DNA from: Bacteroidota bacterium
GTDB taxonomy: Bacteria > Bacteroidota > Bacteroidia > B-17B0 > Aurantibacillaceae
DNA length: 64,000 bases
Assembly (NCBI GenBank): GCA_019638705.1
Contig: JAHBTI010000001.1
Location: forward strand, 124,001 to 188,000
Direction of reading: 5' to 3'
The first letter of the stretch is position 1; each line of letters begins with the position of its first letter. The notes beneath the pieces are model-generated. The model saw only the letters and a program-made list of their open reading frames with translations. It was not told the origin of the DNA and ran no database searches. A program made the translations under genes and the position numbers. Shown here one piece after another: positions 50,801 to 56,843 of the stretch.

Positions 50801-52292
50801 CCTTGCCAATTCCGTTGCACCTGCGCTTACATTTACGCAAACAAACATTAACTGCTACGGTTCGTGCACAGGCGTAATTACGGTAACGGCAACCGGCGCA
50901 GGTTCTATGTCTTATCAATGGAGTAACGGCGCAACATCGGCTTCGGTTTCCAATGTATGTTCGGGCGTAATTACCTTAACCGTAACAGACGGCAACGGTT
51001 GCAAAGCCATTCGTGATTTCACCGTTACGCAAGGGGCAGAATTTAATTTGAGTTTACCGAATATTGTTCAGCCTAACTGTAACAACAGTTGCGACGGACA
51101 AATTACCTTAATACCAAGCGGCGGAAACCTGCCTTATACCTTATTCAGTTGGTCGCCGACAGGTGTAACAGGTAATCCGCAACCGTCTTTGTGTGCAGGA
51201 ACAACAACGGAAACATCTACCGTTTATACCGTTACCATTACCGATGCCAAAGGCTGTACTTACACCACAAGCACCGAACTGTTTAACCCATCGCCGATTG
51301 TTTTAACGCCAACCGTAACCAATGCAGCGTGTGCAGCAGTTAATAATGCCTCTGTTTTAATAGTGCCTTCGGGCGGAACACCAAGCTACACACTACTGTG
51401 GACAGGACCAACATCGTTTACGGCAGACACCGAAAGCATTACCGATTTGTATGCAGGCTCGTATTCGCTGACTGTTACCGACAGCAAAGCCTGCCTACGC
51501 GATACAGTAATAGAAGTAAGCACCTTGCTTTCGGTAGTGGCTGATGCAGGCAGAGATACCATTATGTGTCCGTTTGGCTCGGTGGTATTAAGCGGTTTAA
51601 AATCGGTGGGCGCAAGTTCTTATAACTGGTATCTGTCAGGCAATATGTCATCGCCGATAAGCAACAGCGTAACCATCAATTTTACTGATGTATCGGAACG
51701 CTCCGTTTTAATTTTACGCGCAAACTCTCCTGTGGCAGGCTGTTTTGATTTAGATACTGTGGAAATAAACGTGTATCCTTTCCCTTATGTAAATGCAGGA
51801 CAAACACACTCCATTGTGGTGCGCGACCAAGTAACCATTGGCGGAAACCCTTCGGCAGCACCGTCATCATCGCTCACATGGACACCCTCGCAGTATCTCA
51901 GCAATGCGCACATTCCAAACCCTGTGGCTTCAAACACTATGGACGTAACCTATACGCTTACCGTAGTAGATGAGAACGGTTGTGTGGCAATTGATGAAAC
52001 CTCTGTGTTCATTTATCCTGCGGTGTTTATTACCAACGGTTTCAGCCCTAACGGCGATGGCAAAAACGACAGGTGGGTACTTGATAACATTCAGGAATTT
52101 CCTGACAGCAGAGTTGAAATATACAGCCGTTGGGGCGAGTTGCTGTTTGCTTCGCCACCCGGCTACCCTGTGCCTTGGGACGGAAAATATAACGGAAAAG
52201 ATGTGCCTGTGGGGACTTATTATTACATTATTAATTTAAACCACGAGGCGTATCCTAAACCATACACCGGACCATTAACCATATTCAGATAA
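41817..52292 (+). CDS. sprB: Giant SprB-repeat adhesin with type IX (type B) sorting domain
   Basis: A 3,491-residue secreted surface protein. The signal peptide is MSFKHTRLFLFMLSCFVGIA; a beta-rich N-terminal domain (LYWIGGSGNFNDPKHWS) covers about 230 residues. Roughly 35 SprB repeats of about 75 residues follow, each of the pattern V.C.G.CNG......GGT.PYTYTW...LCAG.Y...V.D..GC, with a CxxxC pair likely to form a disulfide. The C-terminal 90 residues (from VFITNGFSPNGDGKNDRW) are the gliding-motility-associated type IX sorting domain. By analogy with SprB of Flavobacterium it is moved along the surface as a gliding adhesin. The SprF-type partner follows after 3 nt. sprB is used by analogy; orthology is not proven. 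Confidence 0.9.
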   Translation: MSFKHTRLFLFMLSCFVGIANAQTLYWIGGSGNFNDPKHWSTTSGGVSANIIPNANTDVVFDNRSWTNNWLDPVITFTGESHVKKFSVVTDLFYVEFKGNATSKLNASSDFTLNELTKFNAHTHLVFSSSNQTVHQFYPHINKLNANVTFKKGNWNLRSFEVQAPYSLYVEEGTIYLTQAVVKAQNIFINKNAVNIIADKGTFLSRGNVKFKNVNYGSGDLRIVANIADTSAVKINAPTPNVKFNQAYINTGCTLGSAIEGYTYTPVSCFGICDAVITVSINPLCVAGPYTLNFSSFSSCFSDALGGVPTAVNVFPPTYTLGNICGCTAQVDISLDQNFTTIDVLSALPTPQIPTPINVTPLSSTPPSCAGVCDGSQVIRLNGGNGPYTVQVNPLSIPAGPVFTIAALTNTTITNLCGGIQTFSVTDSKACTQVLTASLTSTPPISIAAKIQSVSCNGTSTGAFSVTPTGGTPGYTVQFSTGSTNTITAVANGTVATTGLGIGAVSATVTDTKGCNTQTTVTITQPTSLSVTGTQSNVSCGSPAPCNGAASVTVSGGAAPYTYTWSSGGNASSATGLCGGQYSVNIVDNNGCVFSPVKTFTITQPSTLIVTSTVVNIPCAAGANTGSIITSSSGGNGAPYTFSWSPNPPSGQGTGTITNLGVSDYTLTVSDASLCTTTANFTITSPPALTISPVTQSVTCRGQCTGAATAVVTGGNGAPFTYTWDTTPAQTNQVATGLCAGIYSVSVKDASNCPASVTVNIAEPPQLTVSVNSFSLACNGENTGSIVVNPSGGNAPYNYTLVSSTGTLTSASATFTGLGAGNYTVLVSDVSSPCGQTFTTVIQQPNLLISAINTTSITCFGLCNGVLTANVSGGTPAYTYTWNTPTGTVTGNALTGRCIGDYTLNVRDGNGCLKTSSTTLTQPPDVTVSINSTSVTCFSNCNGVLSANVSGGTPGYTLNWSNGFTGNPNIGLCAGNNYSLTVTDAKTCTKTVTAAVLSPAPIVLSQTTAPTACASSCDGSATVTASGGTAPFSYQFPMPVGTNTTGIGTGFCIGTKIVNVTDGNGCSQATTLSISSPPALSAAITGMINSCSSCTGASTVTAAGGTPGYSYTWKNASNTTVSTSSLASAMCQGNYTVTVSDAKSCTAVATVSISQVVIAAAVSGGTGIQCFGACTASVVASPSGGTAPYTYTWNSIPAQNTATATGLCAGNYIVTIKESGTSGCSSTATINVASPSPITVVSSQTNIVCTGINTGVISATATGGTGSISYSWSPGGQTTSSITGLAAGNYTLRVRDANNCAYPLQTFTITQPAPITATYAATSPSACTSSNGTLCATVSGGTGSSYTYTWIPGNFNTSCLNNIPAGAYNLIVRDDAGCTTTLNTSLNNPNGPTLTVISSQSVSCYGGNNGAATFSASGVTPFQYTWTPVVPFTAGTNTTSATGLISGIYNVSVKDNNNCVTIQSVNITQPASLTISQSVSDQQCSGGACNGSISVTPSGGTPTYFYTWLPSGGNSPSITGVCAGFYTLNLSDLNSCLKSFNFTITTPPALSLTATAANSVLCSSTCDGAISATATGGAGGLSYSWTPVGLFTGSTTSSVLNLCPNIYTVSVKDNNNCAISRTVQLVLSTLSSSLTLQNATCSNSNNAVATHSVSGGSPTYTYSWTFGASTSSVSSGLGAGNYTATVTDANGCSSAKGFTVTMPAPFNVITTPSNPKCNAQANGSITTVSAGAQGGVTYNWSPAGSGQNPTGLNAGVYTLTATDANLCQALSIVTLTNPPVLLANATFTNPLCASNCNGIVKSTPLNAVGAITYTWLPMSVNTQSVGSLCGGIYSVTVRDANQCLATQVVTLTTPSNLIVNFSSNPATCGSANGSVTAVVSGGTPVYNFSWLPAGTGSVLGNVAAGIYTVNVTDVNSCSVTATIPLSNADGPNAATITKTNVACNSMCTGATSVDVGSITGGTPNYTVSWVLPSSATTAANPLTDLCAGNYISRIVDVNGCELYNTINIAEPNPVSILPNMTFPTCNGSADGSFTLNVSGGTAPYTYTWLPGVSSTSVLSNVAAGDYTVIVGYGGAANCTAAPQAMNLPNASTLSVISTISHNTCFGNNSGSVSIVNASGGMPPYAYSWSNGQSGSIAGNLSNGIYTVIVTSDNSCTNNFTFNITSPAQITATASVTQPSCGFCNGTAAITASGGTGALTYAWNTGTNGQNISNLCAGLYQAVITDAANCQVTQNVTVNNSNGIVSENFSVHNMDCAGVCNGSIIVAAVGGNAPISYNWINPAVSGQTLANVCAGVYYVQMSDAQGCVRTSSAQITAAQSLSLAHFVQPPACGSSNGSISVIVSGGTPGYNYTWTPVAPNSPSLTNLGAGTYALNVFDANNCLLAQNFNISNSTGAVISYTQNNVKCFGVCTGSIAAVAVGVAPITYQWSNGSTSSSVSNLCSGVITLTVTDGNGCKTIQSFTITEPALLQLNPPQISQASCNMCNGGSTVTPFGGTAPYTYSWSTGINASSISNACAGIYQVIVTDAFNCQLNQGITINTPSDITYTFSVNNLACGNVCNGSATVSTSGGAQPVSIQWISPASSNSVITNLCAGVYSVQMSDANNCVRMASVEVLATHNVSVTASVSQPTCGVSNGSVIITATGGTPNYTFLWLPGATTSSALNNVDAGSYTVTVTDSNPVPCPVTQVFNLSNANGSVITFTQSNVKCAGANTGSISVDASGVNPFSYEWTGGNTTPTLTNLGSGVITLTVTDGNGCKTIRSFTITEPTQIQITPPFVMQPSCGECNGSATISPFGGTMPYASYVWSTPSGTGTAAHNLCAGLYQVNITDANGCTAAQNIVINNSDGITGETFNIQDVTCAGSCNGSATVTAVGGTLPYTYNWVSPVTIGNTISNLCEGIYFVQMKDAAGCLRTASISITAPVNMSLLGTVVPPGCGLSNGAIYVAVSGGVPSYSYSWTPGAFTTPLINNVGAGTYTVKVTDNSASNCTFTEVFNLANSVAPALTFTQTNINCYGSCTGVITVTATGAGSMSYQWSNGATSASVSNVCSGVITLTVTDGNGCKAIRDFTVTQGAEFNLSLPNIVQPNCNNSCDGQITLIPSGGNLPYTLFSWSPTGVTGNPQPSLCAGTTTETSTVYTVTITDAKGCTYTTSTELFNPSPIVLTPTVTNAACAAVNNASVLIVPSGGTPSYTLLWTGPTSFTADTESITDLYAGSYSLTVTDSKACLRDTVIEVSTLLSVVADAGRDTIMCPFGSVVLSGLKSVGASSYNWYLSGNMSSPISNSVTINFTDVSERSVLILRANSPVAGCFDLDTVEINVYPFPYVNAGQTHSIVVRDQVTIGGNPSAAPSSSLTWTPSQYLSNAHIPNPVASNTMDVTYTLTVVDENGCVAIDETSVFIYPAVFITNGFSPNGDGKNDRWVLDNIQEFPDSRVEIYSRWGELLFASPPGYPVPWDGKYNGKDVPVGTYYYIINLNHEAYPKPYTGPLTIFR
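48311..51030 (+). repeat. Threefold super-repeat of four SprB units
   Basis: Within the adhesin gene a block of four different SprB units (about 302-305 residues) occurs three times. The marker GTAACAGACGGCAACGG recurs at 49161, 50067 and 50982, spacings of 906 and 915 bp. Each block runs from a CGxCNG unit through GETF/SENF and PPxCGxSNG units to an ITLTVTDGNGCK unit. It reflects recent segmental duplication. Confidence 0.8.
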
Positions 52293-52295
52293 ACA

Positions 52296-53567
52296 ATGAA
52301 AAGAATTTTATACATCGTGTTTTTGTTCGTTGTTGCTGTGGGCAGTGCGCAACAGTTGCCGCAGTATTCGCAGTATATGCTGAATGAAATGGCAATTAAT
52401 CCTGCGGTGGCGGGCAGAGACCAATATCCCGAAGTGCGCTCAAACAACCGCTATCAGTGGGCAGGCATTACCGATGCACCGCGCACCTATATGCTCACGC
52501 TTCAAGGTCCTATTCAGGAAAAAAACATGGGCTTGGGCATGAATTTATATACCGACATTGTTGGACCAACGCGCCGAACAGGATTAACAGGCACTTATGC
52601 CTATCATTTGCAGTTAAATGAAAAGAAAATGTTTTTGTCCATGGGTTTGAGTGCAGGTGTTTTGCAGTGGGGCGTTGACGGAAGTAAAATAACCCTGCAC
52701 GATGACGGCGACCAGCAATTGCTTTCGCAGTACCAAACAGCCGTTGTACCCGATTTGGGCGCAGGGCTGTACTTTTATCAAAAAGATAAATTTTATGTCG
52801 GGCTGAGTGTACCGCAAATGTACAATGCACCGCTTGCCGTTTACACACACAACAGCAAAAGCAAAATTGTAAGTCAGTTAAACATTAACGGTGCTTATAC
52901 GTTTAGCCTTGGTACAGATTTTAAAATTGAACCCTCGTTTTTATTAAAGTACGAAAAACCTACGCCCATGAAAGTAGATGTGGGTGCGCGGTTTATTTAC
53001 CAAGACCAAATATGGCTGGGTACAACGTATCGTCATAAAGATGCCATGTCATTTTTAATTGGTTATATGTTTAATAACTATTTAATGGTTGGTTATTCGT
53101 ATGATGTAACCACCACCAAGATTAAAAATTACACAAGCGGCAGCAACGAAATTATGTTGGGCATACGTTTCTCGCGCAAACAATCGCCTACTTGGGAATC
53201 GCAACAGAAAGAAAAAGAAAGTTATAAGTCGGAAGAAATTAGTCAGCAGCCTGAAACGTCAAAAACTGAAGAAACAACACCAACAGTTCAAGATACAATT
53301 CAAACGCTTAAAGTAGAAGAAACAACACCTGCTATTCAAGACACAACGCAAACGCCTGAAGAGGAAGAAAGCGGTAAGTCCGCAGAAGATAGTGAGCAGA
53401 CAGAGGCTTCAAAGGTAGAGGAAACGAAACCGTCAGAAGAAGAACCTAAACAAGAGGAAAGTCCAAAAGTTGAAGAAATTCAACAACCAGAAGATACAAC
53501 ACCCGTTGAAGAAACGCCCAAAGCAGAAGAACAACAGCAGCAGCAAGACAACGAAACAAGCGAATAA
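52296..53567 (+). CDS. sprF: PorP/SprF family type IX secretion partner with acidic tail
   Basis: A 423-residue outer-membrane protein. The first 300 residues are a PorP/SprF barrel (QLPQYSQYMLNEMAINPAVA, then NNYLMVGYSYDVTTTKI and EIMLGIRFSRK). Such proteins are needed to secrete or attach the adhesin encoded just upstream (3-nt gap). The last 120 residues, from about 303, are a Glu/Thr/Pro/Gln-rich tail with repeats (EETTPTVQDTIQT and EETTPAIQDTTQT) not present in usual family members, probably disordered. Confidence 0.9.
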   Translation: MKRILYIVFLFVVAVGSAQQLPQYSQYMLNEMAINPAVAGRDQYPEVRSNNRYQWAGITDAPRTYMLTLQGPIQEKNMGLGMNLYTDIVGPTRRTGLTGTYAYHLQLNEKKMFLSMGLSAGVLQWGVDGSKITLHDDGDQQLLSQYQTAVVPDLGAGLYFYQKDKFYVGLSVPQMYNAPLAVYTHNSKSKIVSQLNINGAYTFSLGTDFKIEPSFLLKYEKPTPMKVDVGARFIYQDQIWLGTTYRHKDAMSFLIGYMFNNYLMVGYSYDVTTTKIKNYTSGSNEIMLGIRFSRKQSPTWESQQKEKESYKSEEISQQPETSKTEETTPTVQDTIQTLKVEETTPAIQDTTQTPEEEESGKSAEDSEQTEASKVEETKPSEEEPKQEESPKVEEIQQPEDTTPVEETPKAEEQQQQQDNETSE

Positions 53568-53698
53568 ATTATGCAGAGAGCCGCGCGGCTCTGCGGCAGT
53601 ATCACTTTTTCACAAATTTTTCGGTGGTCATGTTTTAACTTAAAGATTTTGAGGCGACAAGTGTAGGAATTTTTGAGGATTTTGGAAGAGGTGATGAA

Positions 53699-53728
53699 GC
53701 CACGAATTGCATGGATTTACACTAATTA
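53699..53728. repeat. GCCACGAATT-type repeat, copy 3
   Basis: GCCACGAATTGCATGGATTTACACTAATTA matches the left arm of the miaA palindrome and the 1349 copy. The gap 53568-53829 otherwise contains only the boundary-like box at 53781. Confidence 0.45.
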
Positions 53729-53780
53729 TGAATTGTTAGGTTAGTTAAATGTGAATGATTTTTATAACACCAAGTCAATA

Positions 53781-53790
53781 GTTAGCGGCA
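53781..53790 (+). other. Cassette-type left boundary box, unpaired
   Basis: GTTAGCGGCA stands 40 nt before the start of the nuclease-like gene and resembles the GTTA boxes of cassettes 1 and 2. The expected partner TGCCGCTAAC was not found after the gene, so the right end is lost or the resemblance is accidental. Confidence 0.35.
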
Positions 53791-53829
53791 GTTTTGGAAC
53801 GACACAGCAATATTAAAGACAACAACAAA

Positions 53830-55302
53830 ATGAAAATATACTTCTCAGACTTTTTTAATGTTTCAATTGACCAGCTTGAAAAATATGGTGCATTTAATAT
53901 GTCTTTGATAAACGACTTACCGCTATTTATTGACCCATTTTTACTTTTTGGAAGCAAAAAATCCGAATACCAAAAATTACATGATGAAATTCTTAAATAT
54001 TTAACTTTTTTGAAATCTAAATCTGAAGAAGGGATTAAGGACAAAGCACAAATAAAATCTTGGTATATTTTTTCAGAGGTCAAACAAAATTGGTTTGGTT
54101 ACAGCAAGGTTGGCAATAGTGGTAGCGGTTTAGGTGAAAAATTCGGTAGCGCAATGTCATCTTCAATGCACATTGTTTTTGACGATTTAGGCAAAGAAAA
54201 AGTAACTCAAAGTTCTCATCTTGAAAAAGCGGGACTTTTTGAAATTGGCGTGGGTAAAGACAATATAAGTGATTTTACCACCAATTTAATTAAGGATTTT
54301 CTTTTGACATACACGGAAACTTTTGCTAAAAAACATATTGAAACTTCATTATTGAAAATTGTGAAAGTTGATAAAGTTTATTTTGATTATAAACTTGAAC
54401 GTTGGATGCCAAAAGAATTTACACTTCCATACATCTTTGACGATTATGTGATATTAACGCCAAGAGACATATTAACGAAAGATGATAATTGGATAAATGG
54501 TAACGATTTGAGAGGTGATTTTTCAAGAATTTGTAACAGTATTCAAAACGAACAATTACGACATCAAATACAAAACTATTTCCAAAAGAAACTACCCAAA
54601 CCAACTAAAAACAAAAAAAACACTCAAAGAGAAATTACAGAAGCAATACAGGCAACCATAAGACAATATCCCGAAATAATCAAATGGTATATTAAGAAAA
54701 AAGAAGAAAACAAAGAAGGGGCAAAAAATATATCAAAACAAAGGGTTGAAGAAGTTGAAGATATATTCATTCGTAAAATAAGCTTATTTGTTGGAAGTTT
54801 AATTGATAAAACTGGTTTCTACAAAATCAGTCCTCACAGTTCTTATGACGAAGCATTGAAAAGAGTAAACTTCTTAAAACAAGTTATTGAAAATAATGAT
54901 GGTTACAGACTTTTTTACATCAACAATAATCCAATTAAACGAGAAGAAGACTTACAAATCATTTATCGTTTGACTTGGTATGCTTCTGACTTTGACGTAA
55001 ACAGAGAAACAAACAATGGTCGTGGTTCCGTTGATTATGCAATTTCAAAAGGTTCAAAAGACAAAACCCTTATTGAATTTAAACTTGCTTCAAATTCCAA
55101 ACTGAAACAAAATCTTAAGAAACAAGTTGAAATTTATGAAAAAGCAAACAACACAAATAGTTCCATAAAGGTAATTTTGTATTTTGACAATAGTGAATTT
55201 AGAAAAGTAACAAAGACACTAAAAGAACTGAAAATTGACAATAAACCAAACATTATACTAATTGACGCAGGACAAAAAAAATCCGCTTCAAATGAAAAAT
55301 AA
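53830..55302 (+). CDS. PD-(D/E)XK nuclease-like protein, possible defence gene
   Basis: About 490 residues. The C-terminal domain has a PD-(D/E)XK-type core: SVDYAI with an aspartate near residue 402 and LIEFKLAS with glutamate and lysine near 416-418, followed by KKQVEIYEKA. The N-terminal 300 residues are unrecognised, with a basic linker. No signal peptide. Restriction-like or anti-phage action is possible but unproven. ATG 53830 is preferred to an upstream TTG at 53794. The gene is AT-rich beside a cassette-type box, suggesting transfer. Confidence 0.7.
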   Translation: MKIYFSDFFNVSIDQLEKYGAFNMSLINDLPLFIDPFLLFGSKKSEYQKLHDEILKYLTFLKSKSEEGIKDKAQIKSWYIFSEVKQNWFGYSKVGNSGSGLGEKFGSAMSSSMHIVFDDLGKEKVTQSSHLEKAGLFEIGVGKDNISDFTTNLIKDFLLTYTETFAKKHIETSLLKIVKVDKVYFDYKLERWMPKEFTLPYIFDDYVILTPRDILTKDDNWINGNDLRGDFSRICNSIQNEQLRHQIQNYFQKKLPKPTKNKKNTQREITEAIQATIRQYPEIIKWYIKKKEENKEGAKNISKQRVEEVEDIFIRKISLFVGSLIDKTGFYKISPHSSYDEALKRVNFLKQVIENNDGYRLFYINNNPIKREEDLQIIYRLTWYASDFDVNRETNNGRGSVDYAISKGSKDKTLIEFKLASNSKLKQNLKKQVEIYEKANNTNSSIKVILYFDNSEFRKVTKTLKELKIDNKPNIILIDAGQKKSASNEK

Positions 55303-55389
55303 CTTTGTAAAGCAAATTAAACCCTTAAACAATTTTGAACCACTTTGAGCAATCTTTCACCTCAACTTCTTTCACCTCTCAACTTAGCC

Positions 55390-56145
55390 CTATCCCTCAA
55401 ATGTAATACTAAACACCACCATGCGCGAGCGAATTTTGTCAATGCTGTTGGTAAACACGCTGTTTTCGTGTTTCAGCAAATCGCGTGTCCCGATGAGGAG
55501 TTTCAGTTCAAAACCCAATTTAAAATACTGCAAATAAAAATCCGTGCCTGCACCCGCGCTGTAAAAAAAATCGTCGCGCAATAATTTTACGTTATCGTCC
55601 AATTGGTTTGCACCACCCGCACTGCTTCCCGCTTTCTTTCTTGCAGAAAGGTCAAGCGAATAACCGCCGCCGCCAATCACATACGCGCTGAAATTTCCCA
55701 ACCGCTTGGATTGAATTTTTGTTTCCATAGGGAAAATTAAAAACACACTTTCCACCGTTTTCTCAAAAATCTTTGCGCTGTCGCGGTCAGGCGTGTTTAA
55801 GGTGTATTGAATTTTGCGTGTGCCGAAACTAATGTTGGGCGTAAAACGCAAACGCACATATTCCTGCAAACGCACATCGGTAACCAAGCCAATAGCAAAG
55901 CCGGGTTGCGATTGTGAACGCACACTTTTTACACGGTACAGCGAATTGCTGATGACGGTATCGGGCAGCAAAGAATTTGGTCGCGGATTAATGCGAAAAT
56001 CTGCTGTGTTTCCTGCAATGGTAAAACCAAAGTGAATTTTCTTTTTGTAAAACCGCATCAGGTGAACGCCATAGCCGTCGCTTTCTTGCGAGAATACAGA
56101 GTTTGAGAAAATACAGAGAATGAGTATTAAAAGAATTTTTTTCAG
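55390..56145 (-). CDS. porT: PorT family type IX secretion outer-membrane protein
   Basis: A beta-barrel of the PorT family, part of the type IX secretion machinery (IHFGFTIAGNTADFRI, then FTPNISFGTRKIQYTL and a terminal MVVFSITFEG). The first ATG, at 56058, would leave out a clear signal peptide encoded in frame just upstream (KKILLILILCIFSNSVFSQ). That stretch has no ATG, GTG or TTG before a stop; the only likely starts are CTG at 56145 or ATT at 56148. The coordinate given assumes CTG. Confidence 0.82.
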   Translation of the reverse strand: MKKILLILILCIFSNSVFSQESDGYGVHLMRFYKKKIHFGFTIAGNTADFRINPRPNSLLPDTVISNSLYRVKSVRSQSQPGFAIGLVTDVRLQEYVRLRFTPNISFGTRKIQYTLNTPDRDSAKIFEKTVESVFLIFPMETKIQSKRLGNFSAYVIGGGGYSLDLSARKKAGSSAGGANQLDDNVKLLRDDFFYSAGAGTDFYLQYFKLGFELKLLIGTRDLLKHENSVFTNSIDKIRSRMVVFSITFEG

Positions 56146-56204
56146 AATTGATATAACGTGATTGGCGGTAATAAAATTGTGTGTGCAAAAGTAAAAAAAT
56201 GTTT

Positions 56205-56338
56205 AACCACATAGAACACATAGTTTGGATAGTTATACTGAACTCGTTAAAGTTTCACATAGAAATTGCCGCTTTGCGCCAATTCTAAGAACTCTGTTCC
56301 TTTGCGATAAAAAGAAAAACTATGTGTTCTATGTGGTT
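56205..56338. repeat. MITE-like element with 22-bp perfect inverted ends
   Basis: The ends 56205-56226 (starting AACCACATAGAACACATAG) and 56317-56338 are perfect complements over 22 bp, separated by about 90 bp. It fills most of the porT-panD gap. No coding capacity. Confidence 0.65.
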
Positions 56339-56359
56339 TACAGTTTGATTTTAAAAACC

Positions 56360-56367
56360 TAAATTTG
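56360..56367 (+). promoter_or_regulatory. -7 promoter box for panD
   Basis: TAAATTTG fits TAnnTTTG and lies 7 nt before the panD ATG, so the transcript would be nearly leaderless. A weak TTTA lies 19 nt upstream of it. Confidence 0.45.
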
Positions 56368-56374
56368 CAGCCTT

Positions 56375-56725
56375 ATGGAAATTCAGGTGATGAAATCTAA
56401 ACTGCACGGCGTAACTGTAACACAGGCAGAGTTAGATTATATTGGCAGCATTACAATTGACGAGGATTTGATGAACGCTGCAAATTTGATTGAGAACGAA
56501 CAAGTACACGTTTTAAATAAAAACAACGGCGAGCGTTTAATTACCTATGTGCTGAAAGGTGAGCGCGGAAGCGGTGTCATTTGTTTAAACGGTCCTGCTG
56601 CGCTGTTAGTTAATTTGGGCGATGAGCTGATTGTTATTTCTTATGCCAATATGGATTTTGAAAAAGCAAAAACATTTCGCCCCTGGGTGGTGTTCCCTGA
56701 TACAAAAACCAATAAACTAAAATGA
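56375..56725 (+). CDS. panD: Aspartate 1-decarboxylase
   Basis: Makes beta-alanine for pantothenate and coenzyme A. The 116-residue proenzyme cleaves itself between G24 and S25 ([10 protein letters not shown]) to form the pyruvoyl group. Other marks are [20 protein letters not shown] and the [19 protein letters not shown] segment. Complete. panC is not adjacent. Confidence 0.96.
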   Translation: MEIQVMKSKLHGVTVTQAELDYIGSITIDEDLMNAANLIENEQVHVLNKNNGERLITYVLKGERGSGVICLNGPAALLVNLGDELIVISYANMDFEKAKTFRPWVVFPDTKTNKLK

Positions 56726-56750
56726 TTTTTTTATCAGACACAAATTATAG

Positions 56751-56829
56751 ACACGGAGGCACGGAGGCTCTGAGACACGGAGAAAAAAACTCTGTGTCCC
56801 TGTGTCCCTGTGCCTTTGTGCCTGTGTGT
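56751..56829. repeat. Palindromic low-complexity element
   Basis: Repeats of GACACGGAGGCACGGAGG face their complements (CTGTGTCCCTGTGTCC) in the 118-bp gap between panD and the flippase-like gene. The frame that runs through it is an extension, not coding. Confidence 0.5.
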
Positions 56830-56843
56830 TTTTAACTGCATAT

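Noticed and set aside
43247..50918. Many open frames on the opposite strand and other frames of the adhesin gene
   Set aside because: They mirror the repetitive Thr/Gly/Cys-rich coding of the real gene and have no starts, signals or families of their own.
41817..52292. Possible CRISPR or DNA tandem repeat array
   Set aside because: The repeats are degenerate protein repeats of about 225 bp in one continuous reading frame, not short identical repeats with spacers.
56802..56843. Longer N-terminus of the flippase-like protein
   Set aside because: The added residues come from the low-complexity repeat before the gene; ATG 56844 gives a normal membrane start.
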